A stretch of DNA of 64,000 nucleotides from Paramecium sonneborni (taxonomy: Eukaryota; Ciliophora; Oligohymenophorea; Peniculida; Parameciidae), in NCBI GenBank assembly GCA_905182985.1, contig CAJJDN010000057.1, positions 200,106-264,105 on the forward strand, given 5' to 3'. The notes under the pieces were generated by a model, which had not been told where the DNA came from, ran no database searches, and saw only the letters and a program-made list of their open reading frames with translations. Positions 60,593-64,000 of the stretch are shown here, piece after piece. The number at the start of each line of letters is the position of its first letter. Position 1 is the first letter of the stretch. Made by a program: the position numbers and the translations under genes.

Positions 60593-61200
60593 ATGGTATG
60601 TGTTCATTGTGAAATTAGGGGTTGTTAAATATCATTCGAAAGATCAAAAAAACAGCAAAGGAATTAAGAATCCTTGTCTTAGGATTAGATAATGCAGGAA
60701 AAACAACTATTCTCAAAGCTTTATCAAATGAGGATATTAATCAGATAGCTCCCACTCATGGTTTTAATATCAAAAATTTGTAACACGATGGATTTAAGCT
60801 TAATGTATGGGATGTTGGAGGTCAAGAAGTACAAATTTAATGCATCATAGAAACTACGAGAATATTGGAGCAATTTCTATGAAAATACAGATGCTTTAGT
60901 ATTTGTTATAGATTCATCAGACTAAATGCGTTTAGAAGAGGGTGGCAAAGAATTAGACAAATTATTAGGAGAGGCTGAATTAAAGAAAGTCCCTCTATTA
61001 GTATTCGCAAATAAATAAGATTTGGTCTAAGCTCTTCCAGCAGATGAGGTTAATATCCTTACTTTATTCAGATCTCTGATACTTTGAAACTAAATAAAAT
61101 TACAGACAGATAATGGTCTATTGTTGCATGTTCAGCTAAAACATAGGAAGGATTGCAAGAAGGAATGGAATGGCTTATTAAGACAGTCTAAGATAAATGA
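60593..61200 (+). CDS. ARL3: ARL3 small GTPase
   Basis: ARL3 releases lipidated cargo from UNC119 and PDE6D inside cilia. 179 residues with introns of 23, 22 and 23 nt; the first lies directly after the ATG (60596-60618), so the protein reads [20 protein letters not shown]. Motifs: [15 protein letters not shown] (G1), the conserved Thr in [10 protein letters not shown] (switch I), [14 protein letters not shown] (G3, catalytic Gln present), FANKQDL (G4), ACSAKTQEG (G5). The N-terminal amphipathic helix lacks a firm myristoylation consensus, as in ARL3. Without the first intron the frame fails at once. It starts 46 bases after the previous stop. Confidence 0.95.
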
Positions 61201-61225
61201 ATAATAAATATTAAATATTATTAAT

Positions 61226-63167
61226 ATGAAATCATAGATTGAAATTTCTATTAATTTTAGCAAATTCAAAAACATTGATCTTTTAGCCTCTGGAATCTAT
61301 TAAATAAGAGTTCACATTGTACTTAATCTCATAATTAATAGCCTCAAACTTAACCATACTAGATTATTAAAATGTCCATGCCAGATTATAAATATTCAAG
61401 TAATGAGATTGGTTAAAATTTTGTACTCTATTAAGAGAATATTTACGATAAGTATTTTTATTCGCAAGGCTTTTTGGTTCAATATGAAAATGAAGAATTT
61501 CATTTCAATATTGGGTGCTTATTCAGATTGTTAGAAACTCAAAATATAGAGATTATCATCGAATTGATGTTCCTGGATAAAAAACTTTTAGGAAATATTT
61601 TTGATGAAAATTTTTAGACTTTTGCTTTAAAAATTAAATAATAAATGCAAATAGTATCAAAAGCCACTCTAATAGTAACGAATTCACTAAAATTTAATTA
61701 AACATATTATCCAATAGAATTTGATCCTGAACATTTTTGTGTAATTGAAACTTATATTCATACAATACCAATTCAATTTTCATATAGCAAGCAAAACTTA
61801 TCTAAAAATCTTTAAAATGGCTCAAAAAATGAATTATAAGAGTATCTGAACAAAACAATTAATTTGTAAAAGGAAAATAGAAAATAATTAATAAAATAAC
61901 TTTCTCGTTTACAGAAGGAAGAGAATATTTAGTTCTTATTTTAAGAGAAATAAATGGATTTAAAAGATTAAGTGATAGAAAATGAAATTATACAAGTATA
62001 TTCTTATCCATCAATAGAGTCTAAATGATCTTAATCATGATTTAGTAATTTTATGGCACTAACTCTTGGATGCAATATAAGAGCAACATTAATAACTTTA
62101 AGATGAATTGGAATAATAATTCTTATTTTAGATGATCTAAAGATGGTAAAATTGTGTTCTTTTAAATAAATCTGAAGTTAAATAATTAGACTAAGTTCAA
62201 TAATAAGGTAGATACAACCATGAGTTTGCAAAACTGAAGAGAAATTAATAAAGATCTTAAAAAATAGATGGAATAAAATAAATCGAATTGCTGCAACCTT
62301 TTAATTTAGACCCATATATATTTAAATATACTTGTATTAAGAATGGATTTTTATAGAAGCCTTTAAATTCTTTTGTTCATTATGTTGTTCTAGTTCATGG
62401 ATACTAAGGTAATTCATATAACATGAGATACTGGAAATATATATTGGCTCTTCGTTTTAAGGAAAAAATAAGATTCATATGTCCAACATATAATGATGAC
62501 AATAAACCAATATAAGTACAAGCTAAAATACTTGCTGATTATGTTAATAATTACATAAGTGAGGAAAATATGATAAATTTTAGATTGTCATTTATTGGTC
62601 ATTCTCTTGGAGGAGTTGTTATTAGAGCAGCACTTCCTGAATTAAGTAAATTTAACTAATTTATGCATACTTATATGAGTCTTGCATCTCCTCATTGTGG
62701 ATATGCTTCATCTCAAAGTTTTTTAGTTGATGCTGGATTGATTTTATTCTAAACATGGAATTCATCTAAGACACTCGAAGAATTAAGTTAAAGAGATCAT
62801 AAAGATGTTAAAAATACTTATATCTATAATTTGAGTTAAATAGATGGACTTAATTGGTTCAATAATGTTGTTGTCTTTTCTTCATTTTAAGATTTTTTTG
62901 TGCCTTACAATTCTGCCTTAATTTAGAAAATCGAAAATTCTAATGATCAAAGAGTTTAGGTACACAATGAAATTGTTGAGAATATTTTATCTAAGTGTGG
63001 TAAAATTGTTAGATATGACATCAATTTTTTATTAAACAAAAAGTAAATTTATCTGTTATAATAGAAAATTGGATTAATTTATAGGAAGAGCAGCTCACAT
63101 TGAGTTCATTGACAATTTAGCATTCGTAAAAATGTTTGTTTATTTGCAGGATGAATATTTTCATTGA
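61226..63167 (+). CDS. FAM135: FAM135-type putative serine lipase/esterase (DUF676)
   Basis: 621 residues with introns of 32, 22 and 22 nt. The N terminus, MKSQIEISINFSKFKNIDLL then ASGIYQIR, matches the FAM135 start; a 32-nt intron follows at once. A middle coiled section (NLQKENRKQLIKQLSRLQKE) separates it from the C-terminal alpha/beta-hydrolase domain: VHYVVLVHGYQGNSYNMRYW (oxyanion loop), LSFIGHSLGGVVIRAALPEL (nucleophile Ser in GHSLGG), SLASPHCGYASS, and VFSSFQDFFVPYNSALIQ with the acid residue. The catalytic His is probably in KCGKIVRYD...GRAAHIEFIDN near the end. Cytosolic; substrates in this family are poorly known. It begins 25 bases after ARL3. Confidence 0.9.
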
Positions 63168-63884
63168 ATAAATATAATACATAAATTGAAATCGTTTATC
63201 TAATGTATAACAAATCATATCATGTACCCAAAATAAAGATGAGATTATAATAAATAAAAAAGAATCAAGTAAACTCATAAACTCTATACATAATATAATG
63301 ATCGGAAATGTAATTATTTATAATTTATAATAAGTAATTAGGATTTAATATTATAAATAGAATTTACAATTTTGGGATACTGGCCTTTATAAATTCTTGT
63401 AAATTATGCTTACATATTTTATAATTATAATAATTAAATAATAAATTAGATTGATGTTTTTGGATTTTTTCTTACTGTTTTCAATGTATAACCAAGGCAA
63501 TATATATTTAGAAAAGCTTTATAAACTACAAAGTTCATTTGATTATTTAATTTGCTGTAATCGATATTGTTAAGGAAAAGGGATTGTAAATTATATTAAA
63601 ATAGATCAAACTAATTTTAGCTTGTGAAAAATTGTAACTTTGAATTATTATCAATGCTCTTTTAAAATATTAAGACTCTTCAATTTTATAAAATATGTAA
63701 ATTTTTAAGAGAAGCTCTAACTAAAAGAAAATTGAATAGAGAAATTCTTAATATAAAATAGAGGAAAAGAGAATTATGGAAATTTGTATAAAAATTAATT
63801 GATTAAAATAAATATTTTAAAAGTTTTGGTTTGCATTAACTGATAATGCATTTTAATTTATTATTTATTTTTTTACAATATAAA
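63168..63884 (+). other. Gap with a doubtful gene before the EF-hand gene
   Basis: About 715 bases. A plus-strand frame MFLDFFLLFSMYNQGNIYLE starts at 63454, and after a 36-nt candidate intron it continues LVKNCNFELLSMLFQNIKTL and FLREALTKRKLNREILNIKQ without a stop into the next gene. The Lys/Leu-rich helical look is protein-like, but no TGA closes it before 63885, so either an intron is missed or it is chance. Confidence 0.3.
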
Positions 63885-64000
63885 ATGTCTATTAATATGG
63901 ATGATCTAAAAAAAGTAAATGTCGATACACTTACAGCAAAAGAGAAACAGAAATGTTATGAAGCTTTTGTTGCATTTGATAAAAATGTGTCTGGTTATAT
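63885..64000 (+). CDS. EF-hand protein, calmodulin/centrin-like (5' end only)
   Basis: Start MSINMDDLKKVNVDTLTAKE, followed by CYEAFVAFDKNVSGY at the window edge. FVAFDKNVSGY is the start of an EF-hand calcium loop (D-K-N-V-S-G-Y). With the preceding L-T-A-K-E-K-Q helix it resembles calmodulin or centrin families. Only 38 residues are visible. Confidence 0.75.
   Translation, partial: MSINMDDLKKVNVDTLTAKEKQKCYEAFVAFDKNVSGY

Overview
The window is macronuclear-type genomic DNA from a ciliate, most likely Paramecium or a close relative. Three things in the sequence point there. Conserved proteins (pyruvate phosphate dikinase, ATP synthase alpha, HSP70, CDC50, ARL3) only read through when TAA and TAG are glutamine and TGA is the sole stop. 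Nearly every resolvable intron is tiny (about 18-38 nt, mostly 22-30), GT-AG, and lengths close exactly in frame. DNA is about three-quarters A+T with genes packed on both strands, usually a few hundred bases or less apart. Because TAA/TAG are sense codons, simple ORF callers cut these genes into fragments; I re-read them with the ciliate code and spliced by eye.

Layout. 0-5 kb: PPDK (3' end off the left edge) and mitochondrial ATP synthase alpha, both minus. 5.6-7.1 kb: a short complex-I B8-like protein and a coiled-coil protein. 7.4-12.2 kb: a minus-strand cluster of LITAF-domain membrane genes, one looking decayed. 12.4-14.4 kb: cytosolic HSP70. 15-24.8 kb: zinc-finger, Gln-rich, RING-H2, coiled-coil, ATG13-like, HTH-like, Myb-like and histone-fold genes. 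25-31.5 kb: a MORN-repeat protein with an acylation-type N terminus and two large low-complexity genes. 31.6-38.1 kb: coiled coil, NEK kinase, very Gln-rich protein, and a RanBP2-type zinc-finger SR-like gene head-to-head with a small gene. 38.3-41.5 kb: CDC50, a broken hormone-sensitive-lipase-like hydrolase and an unknown gene. 43.5-46.4 kb: cyclic-nucleotide-binding protein and two unknowns. 48.6-50.9 kb: two tandem RBR ubiquitin ligases. 51.3-64 kb: Rab-like GTPase, zinc alcohol dehydrogenase, RNPS1-like SR protein, small unknowns, CHY zinc finger, CHCH-type mitochondrial protein, ARL3, FAM135-type lipase and the start of an EF-hand protein.

Assembly warning. Four single N bases (8532, 25975, 42932, 47989) each sit exactly between two apparently identical blocks of 1.15-1.22 kb. 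These look like overlapping contig ends joined without merging, so the LITAF, MORN, cyclic-nucleotide and RBR loci appear partly duplicated. Only one copy of each should be counted.

The genes look like ordinary eukaryotic housekeeping and ciliary/trafficking functions (ARL3, Rab, CDC50, MORN, NEK). I see no operon-like pathway, no CRISPR, no transposon, no telomeric repeats and no convincing new biological system. The best leads are the LITAF cluster, the Rab lacking the catalytic Gln, the RBR pair, a recurring RP-x-S motif in two low-complexity proteins, a G-rich island, and a 252-nt pure purine tract.
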